Positions 43,497-52,881 of a DNA stretch of 64,000 bases are shown here, one piece after another. The stretch is from contig OZ244892.1 of assembly GCA_965221465.1 (NCBI GenBank), forward strand, positions 4,588,001 through 4,652,000. Reading direction: 5' to 3'. The notes below the pieces were generated by a model. The model did no database searches, had not been told where the DNA came from, and saw only the letters and a list, made by a program, of their open reading frames with translations. The position numbers and the translations under genes were made by a program. Positions within the stretch are counted from its first letter, which is position 1, and every line of letters starts with the position of its first letter. This stretch comes from Azophilus sp965221465. GTDB taxonomy: Bacteria; Pseudomonadota; Gammaproteobacteria; Pseudomonadales; Azotimanducaceae.

Positions 43497-44315
43497 ATGA
43501 ACGAATACATCACTTCAAAATTTGACTTAACAGGCAAAACCGCCGTCATCACCGGCGGCAGTAAAGGTATAGGGAAAAACCTGACCCGGGTGCTATCAGA
43601 AGCGGGTGCAACGGTGCTGATCGCCGCGCGCAATGTTGACGACATGAAAGCTACTGCGGAGGAAATCTCTAAATCATCTGGCAATCCGGTCAAGTATACC
43701 CAGGTCGACCTAACTGATCGTGAGTCCGTGATGAACTTCATTGCAGAGGCAGAGAATATTCTGGGCCACGTGGACATTCTTGTTGCAAATGCGTCGTACG
43801 ATATCAATCAGCCGATCGAAACCATCGAAGACGACGTCATGGATAAGACCATTGAGGTGAATTATGTCACTGCAGTCCTGATGACGCGAGAATTCTCCAA
43901 GAAAATGAAAGCGCGCAGGTGGGGTCGGTTGATTTACATTTCTTCGGCCACAGCCTTTGCGTCGGCCGCGGATGGCCACTCGGTTTATTCAGGTACCAAG
44001 ATTGCCCTTCACGGGTTCGCCCGCACCATTGCCATCGAGCTGGGTGGTAGTGGCATCACTGCCAACGTCATCGCAGCGGGTACGTATCTGACTGAGAATG
44101 CGGAAGAGCACCTGAACGAGTACCCGCCGGAAGTCAAAGAAGCTGCCATCGATCAGTGGGCGAAGATGAACGCGGTCGGGCGCTGGGGTGATCCGGAAGA
44201 CATGGAAGGTGCGTTGTTGCTATTGGCCAGTGAGGCAAGTGCCTTTATTACCGGTTCTGTCATGGTGGTTGATGGCGGGCTGTCGATTCGTTTGATCCCG
44301 AACTATATGCAATAG
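43497..44315 (+). CDS. Short-chain dehydrogenase
   Basis: A 272-aa classical SDR with TGGSKGIG (19-26), NAS in place of NNAG, Ser in YISSATA, the catalytic YSGTK, and the C-terminal ITGSVMVVDGG. It lies 9 bp after the kinase-like gene in the same operon. The NNAG to NAS change is tolerated in the family. The substrate is unknown. Confidence 0.92.
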   Translation: MNEYITSKFDLTGKTAVITGGSKGIGKNLTRVLSEAGATVLIAARNVDDMKATAEEISKSSGNPVKYTQVDLTDRESVMNFIAEAENILGHVDILVANASYDINQPIETIEDDVMDKTIEVNYVTAVLMTREFSKKMKARRWGRLIYISSATAFASAADGHSVYSGTKIALHGFARTIAIELGGSGITANVIAAGTYLTENAEEHLNEYPPEVKEAAIDQWAKMNAVGRWGDPEDMEGALLLLASEASAFITGSVMVVDGGLSIRLIPNYMQ

Positions 44316-44339
44316 AAGAATCGGTTAAGGGGGGCTGTG

Positions 44340-44825
44340 ATGATGATAGTAGGGAGGTTTTTCACTGGTTTAGTCTGTTGTCTATGCACACAGTTAGCAT
44401 CGGCAGCACAATCTTATTCGCCCTACGCAAATGTGCACTATCCGACCAGGGTACTTTGGGGGGATACGCATTTGCATACCACCAACTCCCTGGACGCTCG
44501 CATGTTGGGGGTCACGCTGGATGTAGAAGATGCCTATCGATTTGCCCGTGGCGAACAGGTCATCGCAAGTAACGGAGAACCTGCCACGTTAAACCGCCCA
44601 CTCGATTTTCTTGTCGTTTCGGATCATTCGGATGGTATGGGTGTCATGCATCGGGTTGTGAATGGTGACCCTGAGCTGATGAAGCATTCGGAACTTCGGG
44701 CTATGCATGATGGACTGAAAGCATGCGGTGAGGCCGCCAATGCTGCCATGGCGATCGTCAAGCGTGTGCTGGACGGTGACTACTCAGGACCCTTCCTGGA
44801 CAAGGTGCTCCCCCTGCGAAATTGA
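44340..44825 (+). pseudogene. Truncated DUF3604 protein
   Basis: Begins with a signal peptide (to about residue 22) and the DUF3604 start YPTRVLWGDTHLHTTNSLDA, then VVSDHSDGMG. DUF3604 proteins are normally about 600 aa or more; this frame ends after some 160 residues because at 44802 the sequence switches to a reversed TonB-receptor fragment, whose antisense supplies the last residues and stop. The rest of the gene is not in the window. Confidence 0.85.
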
Positions 44826-45212
44826 AGCCAGTGGGCTTCCCGGTCACCACATTGTCGGTGAGGTGGGAGAACGCGATGTCGGTTGTGACATAAACTTCGG
44901 CCCGCGCCGATAGATCTATGCGGTCGGTTGGGGAAAAGAACGCATTCACACCGAAAACACCGGTAAATTCGGGAGAGCGCGTGAGAGCCGCGCCACTAAA
45001 ATCGGTGACTTCGCCAGCCACCGGGTCGAGAGCTTCAAAATCTTCGTATTCCGCTTTCACCAACCAGGTCACCATTGCATCCACGCTGAACACATCAGTG
45101 AGCTGCCAATCCAGTTCGGCGTCGAGCCCGGTAATGGTCGCCTCTGCCGCATTCAGAATATTCGGCGCCCCTATCGGCGTCGGTTCGAAAACCTGGATAT
45201 CGTCATACTCGC
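44802..45212 (-). pseudogene. TonB-receptor fragment duplicated from 48856-49266
   Basis: This 411-bp block aligns without gaps, at a constant offset of 4054 bases, with an internal part of the intact receptor gene at 48626-50848. By eye about 11 positions differ. It encodes part of the barrel (for example TWLVKAEYEDFEALDPVAGE) but has neither the start nor the end of the gene. Its edges coincide exactly with the end of the DUF3604 remnant and the stop of the following SDR. Confidence 0.92.
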
Positions 45213-45213
45213 A

Positions 45214-46011
45214 TTATGGGCGTAGATAGTAGCCACCATCCACCGAGAAGTCGTGGCCGGTCATATAATCAGAGTCGCTGCTACAAAGGAAAACAGCAAC
45301 AGGGCCAACATCCTTATAAGGGTCTCCGAGGTAGCCAAGGATATTGGTTGCGTTTTCCAGATCAGCATCGCCATCCATTAACGCCTGGTAGGCTTCATAC
45401 GCACCCGCCGAATTGTCGGTCAAAACTGCAGGAAGAATGCAATTGACGGTGATGCTGTATTCGCCCCAGTCACGCGCCGCAACTTTACTAAGCCCTCGAA
45501 CGCCTTCTTTTGTTGCCACGTAGGCCGACGCACCCCGCGCTGCATACACACCGGCTGGCGAAGCCAGGTTGATAATTTTGCCACCGTTTTCTTTCAGGTA
45601 GGGGAACACCGCTTTCATCCCCCATACGGTGGACCACAAACCGGTACGCATTGTCCACTCCCACTCATCCAGCGGCAGGTCTTCAAAAGACTTGGGTGTG
45701 GAAAATACAGTCGGTTCCTTTTCTGTACCGAAGCTCTGGGCGTTATTGATCAACACGTCGATCTTGCCAAACAGTTCTGCGCTGCGCTCTATTAGCGCGT
45801 CAACCTGTTGTTTCTGGCTAACATCGCAGACAACGGGCTCGGCTATACCGCCTTTATCGCGAATTTCATCGACGACTTTTTCGATGCTGGCCATTGTGCG
45901 AGAAGAGACAATAACTTTCGCGCCTTCTTCGGCTAACGCCAGGCAAATACCCTTGCCAATACCCCGCCCTGCTCCAGTGACAATCACGACCGTATTATCA
46001 AGTTTCGCCAT
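45214..46011 (-). CDS. Short-chain dehydrogenase
   Basis: A 265-aa classical SDR: TGAGRGIG (12-19), NNAQ, catalytic Tyr/Lys in AYVATKEGVRGL, and the C-terminal MTGHDFSVDGGYYLRP. The ATG at 46011 follows GGGGTGAG; the open frame begins 11 codons earlier. The stop lies 2 bp from the edge of the TonB-receptor fragment, so a rearrangement ended just outside the gene. Confidence 0.91.
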   Translation of the reverse strand: MAKLDNTVVIVTGAGRGIGKGICLALAEEGAKVIVSSRTMASIEKVVDEIRDKGGIAEPVVCDVSQKQQVDALIERSAELFGKIDVLINNAQSFGTEKEPTVFSTPKSFEDLPLDEWEWTMRTGLWSTVWGMKAVFPYLKENGGKIINLASPAGVYAARGASAYVATKEGVRGLSKVAARDWGEYSITVNCILPAVLTDNSAGAYEAYQALMDGDADLENATNILGYLGDPYKDVGPVAVFLCSSDSDYMTGHDFSVDGGYYLRP

Positions 46012-46072
46012 TTTCTCACCCCTATCCAGCTTAAATATCATCATTAATTACACGGCATGTGACCAGGCACAG

Positions 46073-46504
46073 CTATACGAGTTTAACCGGGACATTTCTG
46101 GGAGCGCGAATCTGTAACCCCCTGACATCTATGCGCTCGAGTGGCTTTGCCAAATGCAAGTTGGGCATACGCTCGGCAATCAATTCCTAGCAAGCAAGCA
46201 TTTCATAACGCACCAGATGCTGCCCCGCACAACCGTGCGTTCCGCCATTAAAGGTTCGGTGACTCTTGAATGGCCGATGAATATTATAAGTATCCGGCTC
46301 ATCCCAGCGCCGCGGATCTCTGTTTGCAACACCCTGGTAGATTGTTATGTGCGAGCCCGCCGGCTGCTTACCCGACAACAACTGACTACCTTCCGCTCTC
46401 CATTCTCCGTGCTCGAATAAAGACGCAAATCCATCAAGATCACCACTGTCAACCAAAAAAGTATAATTATTGATGAGATGCAATGTTTCTTCTCGGCGAT
46501 TCAT
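46073..46504 (-). pseudogene. SnoaL-P450 fusion remnant with internal TAG
   Basis: The first about 45 residues (MNRREETLHLINNYTFLVDS) look like the N-terminus of a SnoaL-like protein. Without a frame change it continues as a P450 C-terminal part: ANRDPRRWDEPD, then NGGTHGCAGQHL, a heme-loop motif with Cys. A TAG at 46187-46189 interrupts it, after which the same frame goes on to 46073 with ELIAERMPNLHLAKPLERID and ends like a P450. Most of both parent genes is gone. Confidence 0.82.
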
Positions 46505-46518
46505 TGTATTTGTACCTC

Positions 46519-47280
46519 CTACCCGACAGTACCACCACCATCAACTTTAATAGATTGCCCAACCATATAACTGGATCGATCTGAAGCGAGGTACAAAATA
46601 GCGTCGGCAATTTCAGACGGTTCGGCACAACGCCCAATGGGAGTCATCTGCGTTACCACTTCCGTCATCTCAGGCACCTCTTTTTCCTTCGCGATGAACA
46701 TTGCCGTTCGCACTGGTCCTGATGCTACCGCATCGATCCGCACACCTTGTGGAATAGCTTCAAGCGCCACAGAGTGCGTCAAGCCCAATACTGCATGCTT
46801 ACTGGCCACATAAAATTGCATACCTGGCGATCCAAAGCTGTCAGACATCGCTGAGGTGTTGACGACTACGCCATGCCTTCGCGTCTGCATATGTTTCAGT
46901 TCATGCTTCATACACAGCCACAGACTTTTGACATTGACATTAAAGACCCGGTTGTACACGTCAACCGTCCGGCCCATAAGCATCGTCACATTGTGCTCTA
47001 CACCCGCATTGTTCACAGCGATATGTATGTCACCCTACTCGTTGATGGCCGTGTTCATCATTACTTCGACTCTGCTTTCATCAGTCAAGTCACAATCAAC
47101 CACCACCGCTTTGACACCAGCATTGGTGACTAACTGTTTAGTTTCGACGTTGCCCTGTGCGTTGATATCGACCAATACAAGGTTCGCTCCCTGTTCGGCG
47201 AAGGCCACTGCTGCCGCCTGACCGATGCGGGAACCGGAACCCGTGACAATTGCATTTTTGTCTTTAAATTTGCCGTTCAT
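46519..47280 (-). pseudogene. Short-chain dehydrogenase interrupted by in-frame TAG
   Basis: The full frame of about 253 codons is a classical SDR: TGSGSRIG near residue 14, VNNAGVEH, catalytic YVASK, and C-terminal GQSIKVDGGGTVG. It is broken only by a TAG at 47035-47037 between NTAINE and GDIHIAVNNAG. Relatives usually have an aromatic residue there (FG or YG before DI), so TAC/TAT to TAG is the simplest origin. The second half could be translated from an internal GTG but would lack the Rossmann start. Confidence 0.88.
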
Positions 47281-47316
47281 GTATGGTTCCTGTTACGGTT
47301 TGCGTTATTTCAGCCG

Positions 47317-48525
47317 TTAATTTCGACCTACAGGATCAAAGGTAATCGGTAATGTGGCATAGCCCCACACAGGTCCGTATGGCCGCATTTCGGGCTCGGC
47401 CGCAGGGCGAATATTCTTCATGCGATCCAGAATAATATCCATCCCCACTTCCAACAGGGCTTTCGCCAGAAACATACCCAGACACATGTGTATACCGTAG
47501 CCCCAGGCACAGTGATTCTTTTTCTTTCGATCGATATCAAACCTGTCAGGATCTTCGTTTGCCGACTCATCTCTACCTGCTACGGTGACGGGCATCTGTA
47601 ACAGGGTATCTTTGGGAATGGTAATGCCACGGTATTCCATATCGACATTAGCCACTCGGGCTTCCACGCCAATGGGGTTGAGGTAGCGCAGGCATTCTTC
47701 GATAAAGGGTTTTGTTTTGGATCGGTCACTCTCGATGATGGGTTGCTGATCAGGAAAATCACACAAAACTTTGAGCAGCATGACCAACTGGTTCTTTACG
47801 GTATCGTAGCCGCCCGCAATGAGGTGCACGATCAGTATTAACGAATCCTCTTCACTTAGCTGGTCGCCTTCGGCACCTAGATCGATTATTGTCTGCAACA
47901 GATCATCTTGCCGATTTTCAGGTTTGCGCCGTTCTTCGACCAGATTTTCTGCGTAATTGAACATGTTCTTCAGCGCGTCTTCGACATCAGAAACTTTCTC
48001 TGGTGACGTCAGATACGCCATGGACTCCAGCCAGCTTTCAAACTTTTTTATGTCATCGGTATGAACGCCTAGCATTCGACACATCACCGTTATCGGGTAA
48101 TTGGTCGCCAGCTCGACAAAATCACACTCACCGCTACTACCAAATTCATCAATGACGTTATGCAGAGTCTCTCGCATTAACTCACGCTGAAGATTGGCTG
48201 CCTTCGGCGTAAACGCCTTTTTGACCGCACCGCGCATTTTTGCGTGCGCTTCGCCTTCCAGCGACTGCATAAAATTATTGTTAAACCGTGCGAATGAGGT
48301 ATCCCCGTCCATCCCAAGCAATCTGGTGACATCTCTATTGGATTGGCGACACTGATCAGAGGCAAGAAAGTATTTCATTGGCTCAAGATCAAGCAGCATA
48401 TAACCGTAATTGTATTTGACGATCCACGACTCTTTGCGAAGCCGAGCCGCCAACCCATGGACATCTTCTAAATACTCTTTCGAGTAGATATCAACCTCTG
48501 GCAACTTCATTTCAGTTAGTAGCAT
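47317..48525 (-). CDS. Cytochrome P450
   Basis: Heme monooxygenase of 402 aa. I-helix AGGYDT, K-helix ECLR, and heme loop WGYGIHMCLG with Cys348. The Phe usually first in the heme loop (FGxGxHxCxG) is Trp here. Its N-terminal pattern (LPEVDIYSKEYLEDVHG) resembles the other two P450s of the cluster, so they form a related set. It lies 36 bp upstream of the broken SDR on the same strand. Confidence 0.94.
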   Translation of the reverse strand: MLLTEMKLPEVDIYSKEYLEDVHGLAARLRKESWIVKYNYGYMLLDLEPMKYFLASDQCRQSNRDVTRLLGMDGDTSFARFNNNFMQSLEGEAHAKMRGAVKKAFTPKAANLQRELMRETLHNVIDEFGSSGECDFVELATNYPITVMCRMLGVHTDDIKKFESWLESMAYLTSPEKVSDVEDALKNMFNYAENLVEERRKPENRQDDLLQTIIDLGAEGDQLSEEDSLILIVHLIAGGYDTVKNQLVMLLKVLCDFPDQQPIIESDRSKTKPFIEECLRYLNPIGVEARVANVDMEYRGITIPKDTLLQMPVTVAGRDESANEDPDRFDIDRKKKNHCAWGYGIHMCLGMFLAKALLEVGMDIILDRMKNIRPAAEPEMRPYGPVWGYATLPITFDPVGRN

Positions 48526-48625
48526 ATTCAGCGCTCCTCATCGGGTTAATAGGGTCGGGTGATACTTAATAAAGGGCGGAGTGTTCACCCCGCCCGCTTT
48601 GGTCACTGTTCTGATTCAGGCCGAG

Positions 48626-50848
48626 TTAATCGCCGAAGCGATAAGTCACCTCGATACCATACTCTTTGGGTCTACCGTGAAAGCCCGTCTGAAATCCTGC
48701 AGATCCTTCGACTACAGTTGTCAAATAAAACTCATCGGTAATATTTTTTCCATACAGGCGAACATCAAGGTTCTCATCGATCGTTGCGGTCACATAGAGG
48801 TTAACCAGCTCGTATCCGTCTTGCTCGAGCGCTCCCGCGGGACGGTTGCCGGAATAAGGTGCTCCCCCTGCGAAACTGAAGCCAATGGGCTGCCCGGTCA
48901 CCACATTGTCGTTGAGGTGGGAAAACGCGATGTCGGTTGTGACATAAACTTCGGCCCGCACCGATAGATCTATGCGGTCGGTTGGGGAAAAGAACGCATT
49001 CACACCGAAAACACCGGTAAATTCGGGAGAGCGCGTGAGAGCCGCGCCACTAAAATCGGTGACTTCGCCAGCCACCGGGTCGAGAGCTTCAAATTCGTCG
49101 TATTCCGCTTTCACCAACCAGGTCACCATTGCATCCACGCTGAACACGTCAGTGAGCTGCCAATCCAGTTCGGCGTCGAGCCCGGTAATGGTCGCCTCTG
49201 CGGCGTTCAGAATATTCGGCGCCCCTATCGGCGTCGGTTCGAAAACCTGGATATCGTCATACTCGCTGGTGAAGGCAGCCAATGAGAAGGTAATGTCATC
49301 CCCGATATCCCCTCTCAAGCCCAGCTCAAGGGAAATCAACTCTTCGGGTTCGTAGGTATCCCCCGTATTGTTATTGAGGCCCCCGGCTTTGTAGCCCTTT
49401 GCGATGCGCAGGTAGCTGAAGAGCTCGTCACTGACATCGTATTCGAGACCGGTTTGCCAGGTGGTCACATCATCGTCAACCTTCGTTCCATCCAGCGAGG
49501 GTACAAAGAAGGATGCGCCATTGGCTTCCTTTTCGTCCTCGGTATAACGCACGCCGCCATTCAGGCGCCAACGGTCGTTCAGCGCATATTGAACATCGGT
49601 ATATGCTGCATAGGAGGTGAGATCCTGCCCATTATCAAGATTAAAGGGCGTTCCAAAAAAGGCAAAATTGGTCGAGTCCGTTGCCTCTTCATCGAGATAA
49701 TACAACCCGACCACCCAGTTCAGATCATTGGTAGAACCTGTCAACAGCAATTCCTGCGACCACTGTTCGGATTCAGCGATAAAGAAATTCACAGAAATCA
49801 ACCCACCGTTGAAGGAGCTGGGGGCGGCACCGTCGGAGCGCCAGGAGGAATGAAAATCCATGTAGCCTGTTGTGGATTTCAAGGTTGCCCAGCCGAAGTC
49901 AACTTCTGCGTTGAGGACGTGCAGGTCCGCTTCTCGCTCAGTGCGAGGGTCCTGCCAGTTTGTCACTCGATAATCATCGTCGGCGACTGAGGTGGTTGGT
50001 GTGGCCAAAAAGGGTAAGAATACGTCAGCGCCGATCTGCGCAGCATGAGCAGCAGCTTCAGGGTTCGTGTAATCCTGACCCGGTCCGTCCCCCTCGTACT
50101 CAGAATAGCTATAGGAGTAATCCACCGAGATTGTATCCGATGGGGTCCAGCTCAGAGCAATTCGAGCAGCCGTGTTTTCCCTGCTGTTGATCTCATCGTT
50201 ACCCGTGACGTTATTCGTCACGAAACCCTTGTCTTCATCCGAAAGGCCGGAAACCCGGATCCCAAACCTGTCGCCGCCGTAGTTCACCACGCCGCCGATT
50301 TTCTTGCGGTCATGTTCTCCATAACCAGCAGTGACGTCGCCGCTGAACCCCTGCACAGGTTTGGCCGTGATCAGGTTGATCGAACCACCTGTGGCGTTAC
50401 GACCGAACGAGGTACCCTGCGGGCCTTTGAGCACTTCGACCTGCTGCAGGTCAAGGAACGCACCCAGTACGGCCTGTGTACGCTGGATAATCACATTATC
50501 CACATAGGTGGTCACCCCGTTCTCGGCCTGGATCTGGAAATTATCAAAACCAACACCGCGTATGGCGATACGGGGAGTAGAACTTCCTTCATCGATATAG
50601 ACACCCGACACGGCTGTACGCAGGTCTTCGGGGTTGGAGATCACGCGGTCTGCAAGATCATGCCCCCCCACAACATTTACCATGAATGAAGTCTCACCGA
50701 GCGATGCTGCACCCAGCTTGCTGGAGGTAACGATAATTTCCTCCATGATATCCTGCTGGGCGAGAACTGCAGGAGTGGCACAGAGACAGCCCAAGGCGAG
50801 AGCCAGACTGGACTTCTTGAAATTTGCAGATACTAGCTGGTTTTTCAT
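48626..50848 (-). CDS. TonB-dependent receptor
   Basis: Outer-membrane receptor of 740 aa, likely importing the cluster's hydrophobic substrate. It has a signal peptide (MKNQLVSANFKKSSLALALG to about residue 30), a TonB-box-like MEEIIVTSSK, a plug with VEVLKGPQGTSFGRNATGG, and a barrel ending EYGIEVTYRFGD. This plug pattern is typical of receptors in aromatic, terpene and steroid gene clusters. GGAGAAAACGCC precedes the start. A 411-bp internal part is duplicated at 44802-45212. Confidence 0.94.
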   Translation of the reverse strand: MKNQLVSANFKKSSLALALGCLCATPAVLAQQDIMEEIIVTSSKLGAASLGETSFMVNVVGGHDLADRVISNPEDLRTAVSGVYIDEGSSTPRIAIRGVGFDNFQIQAENGVTTYVDNVIIQRTQAVLGAFLDLQQVEVLKGPQGTSFGRNATGGSINLITAKPVQGFSGDVTAGYGEHDRKKIGGVVNYGGDRFGIRVSGLSDEDKGFVTNNVTGNDEINSRENTAARIALSWTPSDTISVDYSYSYSEYEGDGPGQDYTNPEAAAHAAQIGADVFLPFLATPTTSVADDDYRVTNWQDPRTEREADLHVLNAEVDFGWATLKSTTGYMDFHSSWRSDGAAPSSFNGGLISVNFFIAESEQWSQELLLTGSTNDLNWVVGLYYLDEEATDSTNFAFFGTPFNLDNGQDLTSYAAYTDVQYALNDRWRLNGGVRYTEDEKEANGASFFVPSLDGTKVDDDVTTWQTGLEYDVSDELFSYLRIAKGYKAGGLNNNTGDTYEPEELISLELGLRGDIGDDITFSLAAFTSEYDDIQVFEPTPIGAPNILNAAEATITGLDAELDWQLTDVFSVDAMVTWLVKAEYDEFEALDPVAGEVTDFSGAALTRSPEFTGVFGVNAFFSPTDRIDLSVRAEVYVTTDIAFSHLNDNVVTGQPIGFSFAGGAPYSGNRPAGALEQDGYELVNLYVTATIDENLDVRLYGKNITDEFYLTTVVEGSAGFQTGFHGRPKEYGIEVTYRFGD

Positions 50849-50950
50849 GGCGTTTTCTCCATTACTTTTAGGATTGAGAGTGCACGGAAAAAGCTCAACA
50901 AGCAGGTGAACTCTTTCTGATACAAACTGTTTATTTAACTAACCCATCAA

Positions 50951-50962
50951 TCAATACGTTGA
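50951..50962. promoter_or_regulatory. Inverted repeat upstream of the TonB receptor
   Basis: TCAA and TTGA arms with a 4-nt spacer lie about 100 bp upstream of the receptor start, in an AT-rich 253-bp gap. A further ATTAATTAG-type motif is at about 50993-51006. The remainder of 50849-51101 shows no gene. Confidence 0.4.
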
Positions 50963-51101
50963 GTATTTATACTGCCCTGAGCCAAATAATCAATCCATTA
51001 ATTAGATATTATTTGAGGTGGAACTGACGCGAACCTGAGCTGTCTGCCCATCCTCCAATTGATACTCCTGGATATCCTAGGGGCTCACATACAGTGGTAG
51101 G

Positions 51102-52073
51102 TTATCGGTTTTCCGGCAGCATCTGCCCTAATGGCAACTCCCAGTTAGCCAAATCTTCGCCGGTCCGTCGCGGCCAGGCGTTTTCCACCTGAAACGCTAA
51201 GGGCGCTGTTGATTTGAACCTGTCAATCGTCCAGGCACCATCGCATACTGGATCCCGGCACAGCAGTTGTTGTTCATCGGGTTCACCCAAAATCGATACC
51301 CGCCGCGCGTCTACTGCAAACACTCGCCCATTCAGGTACTCGGCCTCGTCGGTGCAGAGGTAACCGATAAACGGCGCGATGCCATCCGGCTCCATCATGC
51401 CGGCACGGAAGTTCGCTTCAGGCTGCCTTACGTAGCCACGCTTTACCCAGTGCTTGACCACCTCGGGGAAAAAATCGCGGTCTTCACTGGGGTGCGCCTC
51501 GGGATTATAGGTATTGACCGTAATACCGTAAGGTCCATAGTCCGCTGCCATGGCGCGACCCAGACCAAACAGGGCAGCTTTTGAAGCCGCGTAACTACTG
51601 CCGCCGAATCTACCCGTGCCCGATACCGATCCGGCATTGAGAATTCGCCCCCAGCGTTGCTTCACCATGTGTGGTAGTGCCGCACGACAGGTGTAAAAAA
51701 CTGAGTTGAGATTGACCGCAATCGCTTTTTGCCAGGACTCATCTGAGCAGTCGGCGACACCACCAACGCCATCAGTATCGTAGGTGCCCGCATTGTTGAT
51801 TAAAATGTCGATACCACCAAACTCAGCTACACAGCTTTCGACCAGTGCTTTTGCCGAGGCGGGGTCATCCACCGCACCTGCTATGCCGATGGCGGTTCCA
51901 CCCAGGTCCTGTATTTCCTCAACGACCGAGTCCATCGCAGCACGGCTGGAATCGCTTGCCCCGCTGGCGTTGATCACAACCTTTGCGCCTTCTTCAGCAA
52001 GGCATTTTGCGATTTCACGACCAATCGAACGGGATGAGCCCGTTATCACTGCAGCTTTGTCTTTTAGCTTCAT
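51102..52073 (-). CDS. Short-chain dehydrogenase with C-terminal extension
   Basis: A 323-aa SDR: TGSSRSIG (11-18), NNAGTYD, catalytic YAASK, and the usual C-terminal NGRVFAVDA. About 60-65 further residues follow that standard SDRs lack (ending LPLGQMLPENR), as in some multidomain 2-enoyl/hydroxyacyl-type dehydrogenases. The ATG at 52073 is preferred to an upstream GTG. It is third in an operon P450-SDR-SDR. Confidence 0.9.
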   Translation of the reverse strand: MKLKDKAAVITGSSRSIGREIAKCLAEEGAKVVINASGASDSSRAAMDSVVEEIQDLGGTAIGIAGAVDDPASAKALVESCVAEFGGIDILINNAGTYDTDGVGGVADCSDESWQKAIAVNLNSVFYTCRAALPHMVKQRWGRILNAGSVSGTGRFGGSSYAASKAALFGLGRAMAADYGPYGITVNTYNPEAHPSEDRDFFPEVVKHWVKRGYVRQPEANFRAGMMEPDGIAPFIGYLCTDEAEYLNGRVFAVDARRVSILGEPDEQQLLCRDPVCDGAWTIDRFKSTAPLAFQVENAWPRRTGEDLANWELPLGQMLPENR

Positions 52074-52106
52074 CGCTACCACACAAGTTTAATTGCGCAG
52101 GTGGAC

Positions 52107-52871
52107 TCAGTGACCGCCACTGACATTCAGTATTTGGCCTGTCACCCAGCCGCCACTGGGTGCAGCCAGGTAGAGTACGGCTGCGCCAATATCTTCAGGC
52201 ATGCCCAGCCTGCCAGCCCGCGGGTTCAGTTGCTTTTCTATGGCTGGCAAATCATCTTCAGTAATCTTCATCACTTTCATGACGGTTTCGGAGGGGATAA
52301 AGCCCGGCATGATGGCGTTAACGCGAATCCGAGGGCCCAGTTCTGCGGCCAGATTCTTGGTCAACAGATTAAGTGCCGCTTTGGCCGCGCCGTAGTGGCC
52401 GCTGCCGGGTACCACTCTCTCTGCCGCCAGAGACGAAATGTTGATAACACGACCGCCGTCGCGCATCTTAGGCACAGCGACTTTGCAACAACGCCACGGT
52501 GCGCTCAGGTTCAGTTCAATCGTCGACTGCCACTCTTCTTCGGGCAGCTCGACTAACGGCAGCTGTAGTGACGATCCGCCCGCATTGTTTACCCAGATAT
52601 CGATGCCGCCAAATGAATCGACAGCCATCTGCGTCAGTTCTTCAAGCGCAGCACTATCGGTAACGTCTGTGGTAACCGCAATGGCTTTGCCGCCCGAGGC
52701 GTTAATTTCAGCGGCGACACGTTCGATTTCTTCAGTGCGCCTGGCAGCGCAAACCACTGCTGCACCTGCGCTGGCCAAAACTTTGGTTATGCCTTCACCA
52801 ATGCCGCGGCCGGCACCGGTGATGACGGCGACATCGCCACTTAAATCACACAGTTCTGTAGCGCTTTTCAT
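52107..52871 (-). CDS. Short-chain dehydrogenase (hydroxysteroid-dehydrogenase-like)
   Basis: A 254-aa classical SDR with TGAGRGIG (18-25), NNAGGSS, NISSLA, catalytic YGAAK and C-terminal VTGQILNVSGGH. The overall pattern resembles 7-alpha-hydroxysteroid dehydrogenase-like enzymes, but the substrate cannot be fixed. It lies between a P450 and another SDR with short gaps and is probably cotranscribed; it may oxidise an alcohol made by the P450. Confidence 0.92.
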   Translation of the reverse strand: MKSATELCDLSGDVAVITGAGRGIGEGITKVLASAGAAVVCAARRTEEIERVAAEINASGGKAIAVTTDVTDSAALEELTQMAVDSFGGIDIWVNNAGGSSLQLPLVELPEEEWQSTIELNLSAPWRCCKVAVPKMRDGGRVINISSLAAERVVPGSGHYGAAKAALNLLTKNLAAELGPRIRVNAIMPGFIPSETVMKVMKITEDDLPAIEKQLNPRAGRLGMPEDIGAAVLYLAAPSGGWVTGQILNVSGGH

Positions 52872-52881
52872 TGCTCTGGCC

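Noticed and set aside
44758..45093. Separate small TonB-receptor-like gene
   Set aside because: It is an internal fragment duplicated from the gene at 48626 with no proper start or end.
46187..47037. Genome-wide amber (TAG) readthrough suggested by two nearby in-frame TAGs
   Set aside because: One TAG lies in a gene remnant that is broken anyway, no suppressor is visible, and a third lesion is TAA; decay explains all.
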